A DNA stretch of 13,187 nucleotides from contig JAFGKO010000373.1 of assembly GCA_016928525.1 (NCBI GenBank), positions 1-13,187 on the forward strand. The letters are read 5' to 3'. This document shows positions 6,017 to 11,222 of this stretch, in pieces. The notes below the pieces were generated by a model that saw only the letters and a program-made list of their open reading frames with translations, was not told the origin of the DNA and ran no database searches. A program made the position numbers and the translations under genes. The stretch comes from Anaerolineales bacterium (GTDB taxonomy: Bacteria; Chloroflexota; Anaerolineae; Anaerolineales; Villigracilaceae). Positions within the stretch are counted from its first letter, which is position 1. Each line of letters begins with the position of its first letter.

Positions 6017-6784
6017 CTACGCCTTGAGCACGATATCCGTCAGGCGGCCGTATTCCTGCGCCGCTCGGCAGTTGGGGTCGTGTTCGAAGATGGTCTGTCC
6101 GAAGGCCGGGCATTCCGCCAGCACGGCTGCGCGGTGGATCGGGGGCAGCACCAGGTCGCCCAGGCTGGAGCGCAGGGAATCCAACGTCAGGTGGTGTTCT
6201 CGGACCTGCTGCATGTAGAAGGTGGGCAGCACACCAAACAAACCGCCACTCCAGGCTCTCTCAGCCGATAGACGCTTCATGGTCTCCAGCACCTGGCGCA
6301 CGCCATCCGAACCCAGCGCTTCCGCCGGCGTTGGGACGATCACCAGGTCGCTGGCCCACAGCACCCGTTCCTGGATGCCGCCCAGGCTGGGCGCGGTGTC
6401 CAGCACCAGGTAGTGATACTGTGGGGTGCAGAAGCGTTCCAGCGTTTCCCGCACCCAGTTGATGGGTTTGCCCTGGCTGTTGATCATGGCCTGGGCATCG
6501 GCTGTCTGTTTGTTGCCCGGCAGCAGCCAGAAGTTCTCCCGTCCGGCCTGGATGACCTTACCCTGGATGTAGGCAGTTTCAGCGGTACCGATATCCATTG
6601 TGAGCAGGGCATATACGCCCGGGGAGGGGTTCAGGTGCAGCGAACGAGCCGCCTGGCCTTGCGGGTCGAAATCCAGCAGCAATACCCGTTTGCCCCGGCG
6701 CGCCAGTCCGTGCGCCAGGGTCACGGCGGTGGTGGTCTTGCCCACCCCGCCTTTTTGATTAGCGATTGCGATCACAGTCGTCAT
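6017..6784 (-). CDS. parA: ParA-family partition ATPase
   Basis: A 255-residue ParA/MinD-type ATPase. It has the deviant Walker A KGGVGKTT (11-18) with signature Lys11 and Lys16, the A' motif LLLDFDPQGQ (36-45), and Walker B HYLVLDTAPSLGG (124-136). It lacks the N-terminal HTH extension of P1/F-type ParA, so it belongs with the short type Ib/chromosomal-like ParA proteins, whose partners are often small RHH proteins; that fits the gene directly downstream. The start chosen is ATG 6784 with AAGGA about nine bases upstream; the open frame continues 22 codons further up but that part overlaps the preceding gene and does not look like ParA. It acts on the nucleoid, moving centromere-bound DNA by ATP-driven cycling. 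Together with the 5375-6007 gene it should stabilise the element when it exists as a circle. Confidence 0.93.
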   Translation of the reverse strand: MTTVIAIANQKGGVGKTTTAVTLAHGLARRGKRVLLLDFDPQGQAARSLHLNPSPGVYALLTMDIGTAETAYIQGKVIQAGRENFWLLPGNKQTADAQAMINSQGKPINWVRETLERFCTPQYHYLVLDTAPSLGGIQERVLWASDLVIVPTPAEALGSDGVRQVLETMKRLSAERAWSGGLFGVLPTFYMQQVREHHLTLDSLRSSLGDLVLPPIHRAAVLAECPAFGQTIFEHDPNCRAAQEYGRLTDIVLKA

Positions 6785-6794
6785 TAGTAGTTCC

Positions 6795-7097
6795 TTATTC
6801 CACTTGCTCGACATCGATGGGCACCGACAGAGTGGTGTTGCCACCTTCATCCTGTCCGAAGCGGGCGCTTTCGATCAGCGCCAGCGCCACCGGTTTCCCA
6901 TCGACTTCGAGATTGAGCGTGCGCACGCCAGCCCAGCGGTCCACGGCGCCCAGCGCGCCAACCAGGAGAGCCATCGCCTCGGCAGTATGGGGCAGGCGAG
7001 TGGCTCCACGTTTCTTCAACTGGATTGCCCCGGGCGCAACGATGCGCTGTGCCCTCTCCAGCAAAGTTCCGGCGCCAAGTCTGGCAGGCTGGCTCAA
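6795..7097 (-). CDS. Unknown 100-residue protein upstream of parA
   Basis: I do not recognise this protein. It begins with TTG overlapping the stop of the membrane-protein gene (TTGA, 7094-7097), with GGAGG ten bases upstream. The open frame extends to 7331, but that portion lies in the shadow of the membrane-protein gene. Residues 13-60 are mostly helical and Ala/Leu-rich (ERAQRIVAPG, then AMALLVGALGAVDRW); residues 60-100 look like beta strands (RTLNLEVDGKPVALALIE, then NTTLSVPIDVE). No membrane segment, signal peptide or metal motif is evident. It ends ten bases before parA and so is in the same transcript. The tight linkage to the membrane-protein gene upstream and parA downstream suggests joint function, but I cannot name it. 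Confidence 0.6.
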   Translation of the reverse strand: MSQPARLGAGTLLERAQRIVAPGAIQLKKRGATRLPHTAEAMALLVGALGAVDRWAGVRTLNLEVDGKPVALALIESARFGQDEGGNTTLSVPIDVEQVE

Positions 7098-7867
7098 GTA
7101 GGGTTTTCCTCCGGCGGCTTCGTGCCGTTCCCATTGGCACGTGCATCCACCGCCAGCACTTCGACTCCTTCTTCTGGTTCGGCGGGTTTTTTCTTGCGAT
7201 TGTGCTTCCAGGGAAACAGCGAGAAGGAACGTCGAGGGCGCTGGTCCGGCAGCAGGTGATCCTGGGTCTGGTATTGGCCCAGACCCAACTGATCGGCAGA
7301 GCCAAAGGCGGACCGGAAATTGCCGCGCCACTGGCCGACGATCTCCGGAACCATTTCATCCGCCACGCGCTCCGAATCCTTTTCGATCTGCGCCAGCGCA
7401 CGGAACATGACGATGTCGCGCGCCGCGCCTTCGGCAATTTCGCGCAGCACATCCATCTTGCCCAGTTCGAAAACAATGGTGGCGAAGATGTTCAAGGCGA
7501 TCAGCGCCGACATGGCCAGGATGACCGTGCGGATCTCGCTTTGGGTCATTTGGGCGACCAGACCGTTCTCACCAGAACGATAGAGCGTGTCCATCGTGAA
7601 CAGGGCCGCTTCGCCGGCGAAGTCGATCAGGACCATCAGCAGGGCTGTACCCCGCTGGATGATGCCGTCTGCCCGGTACAGGAAGACCAAGAGCCAGCCG
7701 ATCATCCCGCCGGATGTGGCCAGCAGCGCAAAGTAGCCCAGCACCTGGTCTTCGGCCGGCAGGGTGGTCTGGACGAAATCCAGCGAACGGGAAGCGGCAT
7801 ACACCAGCAGACCGCCGCCGATGACAAAGAAGGCGACCAGCGCCACGAACTTGAGCAAAGATTTCAT
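7094..7867 (-). CDS. Four-helix inner-membrane protein with basic cytoplasmic tail
   Basis: A 257-residue protein with four predicted membrane segments near residues 7-25, 43-64, 73-92 and 111-134. A long hydrophilic tail (135-257) follows; it carries a helical acidic/basic stretch and a basic patch KHNRKKK (221-227), so by the positive-inside rule the tail is probably cytoplasmic. No transporter, secretion or conjugation motif is recognised. The start ATG has GGAGG seven bases upstream and overlaps the stop of the SH3b lipoprotein gene (ATGA, 7864-7867), while its own stop overlaps the start of the next gene. Such double coupling implies matched production of lipoprotein, membrane protein and the 100-residue protein. 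It might anchor something to the envelope, but this is inference from gene order; no direct link to ParA is shown. Confidence 0.75.
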   Translation of the reverse strand: MKSLLKFVALVAFFVIGGGLLVYAASRSLDFVQTTLPAEDQVLGYFALLATSGGMIGWLLVFLYRADGIIQRGTALLMVLIDFAGEAALFTMDTLYRSGENGLVAQMTQSEIRTVILAMSALIALNIFATIVFELGKMDVLREIAEGAARDIVMFRALAQIEKDSERVADEMVPEIVGQWRGNFRSAFGSADQLGLGQYQTQDHLLPDQRPRRSFSLFPWKHNRKKKPAEPEEGVEVLAVDARANGNGTKPPEENPT

Positions 7868-8244
7868 GGTTGTCCTCCGCAGTACTTTCCTTTGACCCAG
7901 CCGGTGTCAGCGGTCTGGGTTTGGACCTGGATCCAGTCATCTTTCGTATCCAGGATAGTGAGTTCTTCGCCCTGCTCCAGCCAGTCCAGCACCGTGCAGT
8001 GCGTGCCGGCGCAGGCCCGCAAGTGGAGCGCATCGGCTGTGACCATGCAAGTCACAGGAGTTGCCGTGGGGGAAGGCGAAGCCTGGCTGGGGGCGGTTTG
8101 CGCCGCCCCTTCCAGGTTGAATTGCACAGGCGTTCTTCCCGGTTGCATTGCTCCCGCCTGATCGCCGGTTACTGGGGAGGCGGTGAGCGAGCAGGCCAGC
8201 GCGAGCGCCGGCAAGAGCAAGATGAGCAAGGAGCGGGCATTCAT
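7864..8244 (-). CDS. SH3b-domain lipoprotein
   Basis: A 126-residue exported protein. The N-terminus has a short basic start, a hydrophobic core (SLLILLLPALA) and a lipobox LALAC with Cys18 as the predicted lipidation site. A Pro/Ser/Thr/Gln-rich linker (about 21-64) leads to a bacterial SH3 domain at 66-121 (VTADALHLRACAG, then VLDWLEQGEELTIL, then DDWIQVQ and TGWVKGKYC), a fold often used to bind peptidoglycan peptides. Four Cys residues in the exported part (66, 78, 83, 122) could form disulfides. GGGAGAG just upstream supports the ATG at 8244, 17 bases after the HTH gene stop. It is expected to sit on the outer face of the membrane. Finding it in an operon with ParA and replication genes is unusual; it may work with the membrane protein encoded next. 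Confidence 0.8.
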   Translation of the reverse strand: MNARSLLILLLPALALACSLTASPVTGDQAGAMQPGRTPVQFNLEGAAQTAPSQASPSPTATPVTCMVTADALHLRACAGTHCTVLDWLEQGEELTILDTKDDWIQVQTQTADTGWVKGKYCGGQP

Positions 8245-8260
8245 CGTTCTCTCCCGTTGC

Positions 8261-8842
8261 TCACAGTACCTCGTCCAGTTTCACAATTGTGAAACCCAAA
8301 CGACGCTCTTCATCTCTGGCTACCAGGAAATGGTAATGGGCGTCGGCCCGCTGAATCCGGCGCACCAGATTGGCCTTGTCTGAATTTGACAGGTTTGCAT
8401 AGAGGTGCTCGATCGCAACCAGTCCGGCTTGCTCATCAAAGGCTTCGCCCTGCTCATCATAGAATTCCTGGGAGCACAGGAAGCGTTCCGCCCGCCGGCG
8501 CAAGGCTTGGATCAGATCGTATTGCCCTCCGGAAGACATCAGTTCGTACAGGTTGACGACTTCCATCAGATCGCGATCCGAAGTGCGGGTTTCGGTTTCG
8601 CTCCAAAACTTCTGGAGCTTCTTGTGAAGTTCTTCCAGGGATTCACCCAGGGTATTTGCCAGCAGGATCAGCGTCTCGTCTGAGGGCTCGAACCAGGCGT
8701 TTTCTTCCAACGCCTCGATAACCTTAGGCGAGTAGCCGATCTTGTCGCAGAGGGAATCGAAGGGTATTCCCTTGGCATTCGCTTGTTCCTTCAGGAATGC
8801 CAGGAAGGGATTGGCTTTCTGTTTGGGATGTATTTTTTGCAT
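8261..8842 (-). CDS. HTH (XRE-like) regulator heading the replication/partition operon
   Basis: A 193-residue protein. The N-terminal part (about 12-75) resembles a Cro/CI helix-turn-helix domain: FLAFLKEQANAKGIPFDSLC, then the recognition-like segment YSPKVIEALEENAWFEPSDE, then TLILLANTLGESLEELHKKL. The C-terminal 110 residues (ALRRRAERFLCSQEF, HLYANLSNSDKANLVRRIQR and onward) are helical and not recognised; they may bind a ligand or mediate dimerisation. AAGGAG six bases upstream supports ATG 8842. As the first gene of the long minus-strand run, it is well placed to control the operon. A perfect 9-bp inverted repeat at 8882-8912, 40 bases upstream, is a candidate operator for it. The HTH assignment is by pattern; it is a divergent member. 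Confidence 0.7.
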   Translation of the reverse strand: MQKIHPKQKANPFLAFLKEQANAKGIPFDSLCDKIGYSPKVIEALEENAWFEPSDETLILLANTLGESLEELHKKLQKFWSETETRTSDRDLMEVVNLYELMSSGGQYDLIQALRRRAERFLCSQEFYDEQGEAFDEQAGLVAIEHLYANLSNSDKANLVRRIQRADAHYHFLVARDEERRLGFTIVKLDEVL

Positions 8843-8881
8843 TGTCTACTCCTTAAGTGATAATTTATCCGGCTAGAATTG

Positions 8882-8912
8882 CCTCAGAGATTTTGCCGGA
8901 ATTTCTCTGAGG
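8882..8912. promoter_or_regulatory. Perfect inverted repeat upstream of the operon's first gene
   Basis: CCTCAGAGA (8882-8890) and TCTCTGAGG (8904-8912) are exact reverse complements around 13 bases. It lies in the 140-base gap between the small gene ending at 8983 and the HTH gene starting at 8842. On the minus strand no T-run follows the stem, so an operator for the adjacent HTH protein is more likely than a terminator. I found no convincing promoter boxes in this gap. Confidence 0.5.
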
Positions 8913-8982
8913 AGGAGAAGTAGAAAAGAGGTCGCACTTCCAAGTAGAGAGCAGGGTATTGAAACCTGCGCTTGAATGCACC

Positions 8983-9237
8983 TCATTTTTCATTGCCAAT
9001 TAGGCCGATGGCTTTGGCAATCTCTTGTCTATACTTTTCAATACGATCCATTACCTGAACAACAATCTCATCTGCTGGATCGAGCAAGCTATGCAAACCT
9101 GTTCTTCTTTTCGCTTGCTGTATCCGGAGCTGCACCAGTTTCAGATCCTGTGCAATACGCTCAAGATAAGCGAGAGCATTTTCCAGATGCTCTCGCTGAC
9201 GTACCTGCAGGCCATTAAAGCCCTTAGTCCTTGGCAT
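8983..9237 (-). CDS. Small helical protein of unknown function
   Basis: An 84-residue, highly helical and charged protein (QREHLENALAYLERIAQDLK, LVQLRIQQAKRR, then VVQVMDRIEKYRQEIAKAIG) with coiled-coil character. It contains no Cys, no membrane segment and no recognised motif. I favour the ATG at 9237, which has GGTGG six bases upstream. The open frame extends to a TTG at 9348 (121 residues) and has another ATG at 9300, but neither has a ribosome site, and the added part reads less like a normal protein. The gene lies upstream of the operon's HTH gene with a 140-base gap. An accessory element protein is a reasonable label; function is unknown. Confidence 0.5.
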   Translation of the reverse strand: MPRTKGFNGLQVRQREHLENALAYLERIAQDLKLVQLRIQQAKRRTGLHSLLDPADEIVVQVMDRIEKYRQEIAKAIGLIGNEK

Positions 9238-9445
9238 GTTCATCCACCAGCAGCTTCTCAAGGCAAACAGGGTCGTCAACAGATAATCCCTGATTTCCAT
9301 GCCATTGTGATAATCTACGATTGTGTTCAAAGCCCGAGCCACTGACAAAGGTTGGGCTATATCGAAACTCGGTTAGGATTGTCCAAACAATAGGACGAAC
9401 CCATTCCTGTGTGGCAAAAATTTTGGGCGCCACTTTTATAAACAC
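9224..9445 (-). CDS. Doubtful 73-residue open frame, possible gene remnant
   Basis: An open frame from GTG 9445 with no clear ribosome site. The translation contains a plausible amphipathic segment (WVRPIVWTILTEFRYSPTF) followed by a polar tail, and it ends 14 bases inside the next small gene. It matches nothing I recognise. It could be a short real gene, or a piece of a longer protein broken by frameshift, since open frames change at about 9230-9350. I list it so that the 9238-9481 interval is accounted for; it otherwise holds no visible RNA gene or repeat. Confidence 0.2.
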   Translation of the reverse strand: MFIKVAPKIFATQEWVRPIVWTILTEFRYSPTFVSGSGFEHNRRLSQWHGNQGLSVDDPVCLEKLLVDEHAKD

Positions 9446-9481
9446 GGTCTCGAGGCAATGAATTAACCTCTATTACTCCTA

Positions 9482-9733
9482 TTACCCAGCCCTACAAACC
9501 ATTTGAAGGCGAGTCTCAAGAGCGTCCGTTTCATTGGGAGTCTCGGGCTGAATCACATCGGCGATGCCAACACTCTCCATTTGCACTCCGTCGGCTTCGT
9601 AATTCACAATGCGATCAATCTCCACCGCACGCCGTTTGAGTTCCTGCTGCCAAAGAAACTCATCCACGGCATCCAACAAAAGCTGAACTGCGCGCGGATT
9701 TGGAGTGCCAGTTACCTTTGCCTGAATGCTCAT
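9482..9733 (-). CDS. Unknown 83-residue protein coupled to an RHH gene
   Basis: An 83-residue protein with an N-terminal mixed region, a helix around RAVQLLLDAVDEFLWQQELKRR (about 14-35), and an acidic C-terminal half (VNYEADGVQMESVG, PETPNETDALETR). It starts at ATG 9733, overlapping the stop of the RHH-type gene by four bases (ATGA, 9730-9733), so the two are translationally coupled. No toxin, nuclease or excisionase motif is recognised. A two-gene RHH-plus-small-protein cassette could be a toxin-antitoxin pair, an accessory partition pair or an excision-control pair; there is no sequence reason to pick one. The pair is under the minus-strand promoter at 10013-10041. Confidence 0.6.
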   Translation of the reverse strand: MSIQAKVTGTPNPRAVQLLLDAVDEFLWQQELKRRAVEIDRIVNYEADGVQMESVGIADVIQPETPNETDALETRLQMVCRAG

Positions 9734-9960
9734 ACCGGCTCCTCCACACCAGCGAGTGGAACGATGTCACGTGATTTGGAAGCACGGATAGACTCACAGG
9801 ACACCCCGACTAAATTATGAGCGATCTTCCAGTCTTCCAGCATTTCGCCCACCAGGTCGTAAATGGGGCGTTGATGCAATGCGGCCAGGACTTCGATCTC
9901 CTGCTTGACCTCTGGCCTCACATTGACCTTTGAAAAGTTATATTTTCGATTTTTTCTCAC
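9730..9960 (-). CDS. Ribbon-helix-helix-type small DNA-binding protein
   Basis: A 76-residue protein whose first 50 residues follow the RHH pattern: a basic start, strand (NFSKVNVRP), helix A (EVKQEIEVLAALHQR) and helix B (IYDLVGEMLEDWKIAH). The remaining 25 residues are probably flexible. It starts with GTG 9960, preceded by AAAGGAG at a good distance. It is the first gene after the divergent control region and should be transcribed from the TTGACA/TAGTAT promoter at 10041-10013. RHH proteins commonly repress their own promoters, so it could bind some of the CTCAA/TTGAG half-sites there, competing with the CI-like protein encoded on the other side. Its strand-helix-helix unit is of the same general type as each half of the 210-residue tandem protein at 5375-6007. 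Confidence 0.65.
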   Translation of the reverse strand: MRKNRKYNFSKVNVRPEVKQEIEVLAALHQRPIYDLVGEMLEDWKIAHNLVGVSCESIRASKSRDIVPLAGVEEPV

Positions 9961-10012
9961 AATGCTCTCCTTTCTTGTTTTATTTACTCAATTTTTTATT
10001 GAGTTTGCTCAA

Positions 10013-10041
10013 ATACTAAAGCTCTTTGTACAATTTGTCAA
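10013..10041 (-). promoter_or_regulatory. Minus-strand sigma70-type promoter
   Basis: On the minus strand TTGACA (10041-10036) is followed after exactly 17 bases by TAGTAT (10018-10013). Transcription would start near 10006, inside the CTCAA/TTGAG operator cluster, and read into the RHH gene starting at 9960. Its -35 box overlaps that of the opposing promoter. Confidence 0.65.
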
Positions 10042-10062
10042 GTACACAAATCAAAGTATTTA
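10035..10062 (+). promoter_or_regulatory. Plus-strand promoter for the CI-like gene
   Basis: TTGTCA (10035-10040) is followed after 16 bases by TATTTA (10057-10062). The predicted start near 10069 falls on the ACTCAAC half-site. The -35 box shares five bases with the minus-strand promoter, so polymerase can probably occupy only one promoter at a time. Confidence 0.5.
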
Positions 10063-10097
10063 GCATACTCAACTAACAATAGGCGATAATATTGAGC

Positions 10098-10502
10098 ATG
10101 GTTGATAAATTATCAAGTTTCCTAAACTGGCTTCAATCGGAGATGAATGATAAGAACTTAACTCCTGCTGATATTGCCCGCACAGGATTTGTTACTAGTT
10201 CAGCAGTAAGTTTGCTTTTCTCGATGAAAACAAAATCGGTGAGCTACGATATGTGTCGGGCGATTAGCACGGCAACGGATGTCCCCCTTGAAATCATTTA
10301 CCGAAAAGCTGGCTTATTACCCCAAAAGGCTGATCTGGATGAGTTACGTGAACAGATCCTTCTAGATACTGCCGACATGACGCCTGAAGAGCAACGTGAA
10401 ATACTTGCCTACATTCGTATGAAAAAAGATTTACGCTCCGACAAGGAAGAAAAAAAGGCTTCAACCGAGAAGCTGAAGCCTTCAACGAACAAAGGGAAGT
10501 AA
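10098..10502 (+). CDS. CI-like XRE-family repressor
   Basis: A 134-residue regulator. Residues 4-66 are a Cro/CI helix-turn-helix domain: FLNWLQSEMNDKNLTPADIA, recognition region TSSAVSLLFSMKTKSVSYDM, then CRAISTATDVPLEIIYRKAG. It continues through a helical segment (DELREQILLDTADMTPEEQR) and ends in a Lys/Glu-rich tail with no peptidase-like domain. I use ATG 10098; an in-frame TTG at 10092 would add two residues. There is no strong ribosome site (AGG at 10081 is too far), so translation may be weak or the leader short. The gene diverges from the RHH-type gene across a shared promoter region whose half-sites overlap its start codon, so autorepression is likely. This resembles the genetic switch of phages and integrative elements. 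Confidence 0.85.
   Translation: MVDKLSSFLNWLQSEMNDKNLTPADIARTGFVTSSAVSLLFSMKTKSVSYDMCRAISTATDVPLEIIYRKAGLLPQKADLDELREQILLDTADMTPEEQREILAYIRMKKDLRSDKEEKKASTEKLKPSTNKGK
10455..10482 (-). terminator. Minus-strand intrinsic terminator inside the 3' end of the CI-like gene
   Basis: AAGGCTTCA (10455-10463) and TGAAGCCTT (10474-10482) form a perfect 9-bp stem around a 10-base loop. On the minus strand the stem is followed by a run of seven Ts, the classical terminator form; on the plus strand there is no T-run. It lies within coding sequence for the protein's charged tail. It would stop transcription coming from the 10500-11200 side before it reaches the divergent control region. Confidence 0.6.
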
Positions 10503-10698
10503 TACCCAGGCGGAAATTTAATCTTGTATCTCTGGTGGGGGATTTTTATAATAATCTTCAAATCTACAAGGTGGATTTTAATTTAAACTGCAAATTTCTA
10601 CTTGCGGCCGGCTCATCATTAGCACAATAGTAAGGGCTTGGAACATCTTTACCGACAGTAAACTATAACCCTTGGGGGAATCGCAGTATAAAAACTGC
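10503..10698. other. Non-coding, lower-GC spacer
   Basis: No gene, RNA or clear promoter is seen in this stretch. There is no T-rich hairpin to end the CI-like transcript. Confidence 0.4.
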
Positions 10699-11058
10699 AT
10701 GACAAGAACATTTGTACATTACACAATCGAAAAAGAACTTGCAACAGGCTTGACTGACAAAGACCTGGTTGAAATCAATGCTTATATACAAGCATTTAAA
10801 CACACCAAATCCTTGCGCATGTTGGCTCATTGGATTTTCGGAGATGGCACTAAGCAAGTCGATTTTGTAACACGTGGCATAAACGGATATTTTTCTCTAC
10901 CCCAAGGGTGGCTAATCTGGGTGGTGTTTTCTTGGTTGCCGGCTGTGATCATTACAAAGAATTATTCCCCCGATCCACACTTCGGAATGGTGTTCATCAC
11001 TTCTTATGGGCTGGCATCGGTAGTATATGTGGTTCTAAGAATCCTGGTGGAAAGTTGA
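10699..11058 (+). CDS. Small membrane protein of unknown function
   Basis: A 119-residue protein. The N-terminal 65 residues are soluble and mostly helical (HYTIEKELATGLTDKDLVEI, YIQAFKHTKSLRMLAHWIFG). The C-terminal half has two hydrophobic segments, WLIWVVFSWLPAVIIT and MVFITSYGLASVVYVVLRIL, giving a probable helical hairpin in the membrane. I use ATG 10699; the frame opens at a TTG at 10672 directly after GGG-rich sequence, and neither start has a good ribosome site. It stands alone between the CI-like gene and the serine recombinase. It could be an exclusion- or holin-like accessory protein, but nothing identifies it, and its status as a real gene rests on length and the clean membrane hairpin. 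Confidence 0.45.
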   Translation: MTRTFVHYTIEKELATGLTDKDLVEINAYIQAFKHTKSLRMLAHWIFGDGTKQVDFVTRGINGYFSLPQGWLIWVVFSWLPAVIITKNYSPDPHFGMVFITSYGLASVVYVVLRILVES

Positions 11059-11222
11059 CTAGCAGGGTGGCCAGTGAAGCAATAATCCCCATTTCTGAAA
11101 GGCTCATGCTAGGCTTCTAATGAGATGGATATTCTTGCCCACCGATAACTCTAACATCAGGAATTTTTCTTGACCCCAATCATCAACACCCATACTACTC
11201 GCACCATAATCAGGAGATCAAA
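11059..11222. other. Non-coding spacer before the serine recombinase
   Basis: No gene is seen. It ends with AGGAG seven bases before the recombinase TTG start. CATAAT (11205-11210) resembles a -10 box but lacks a properly spaced -35. For large serine recombinases the phage-type attachment site is often just upstream of the gene, so this is a place to look for half of an att site. Confidence 0.35.

Larger units (their letters stand above)
9986..10097. promoter_or_regulatory. Cluster of CTCAA/TTGAG operator half-sites between divergent genes
   Basis: Five half-sites are visible: CTCAA at 9987, TTGAG at 9999, CTCAA at 10008, CTCAA at 10068 and TTGAG at 10092. The first two form ACTCAAT-5-ATTGAGT (9986-10004), a perfect 7-bp inverted repeat, and the second and third form TTGAG-4-CTCAA. 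The left group covers the start point of the minus-strand promoter. The right pair (ACTCAAC 10067-10073, ATTGAGC 10091-10097) covers the start point and start codon of the plus-strand gene. This is how a regulator would switch between the two directions. Confidence 0.6.

Noticed and set aside
7098..7331. Upstream extension of the 100-residue protein
   Set aside because: It overlaps the membrane-protein gene in another frame, with an Arg/Ser/Pro-rich composition. The TTG at 7097 has a GGAGG site and the typical four-base overlap.
7025..8161. Long plus-strand open frame of 378 codons
   Set aside because: It is antisense to the membrane protein and lipoprotein genes, and its translation is rich in Gln/His/Arg without any recognisable domain. 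The opposite strand has coupled genes with good ribosome sites.
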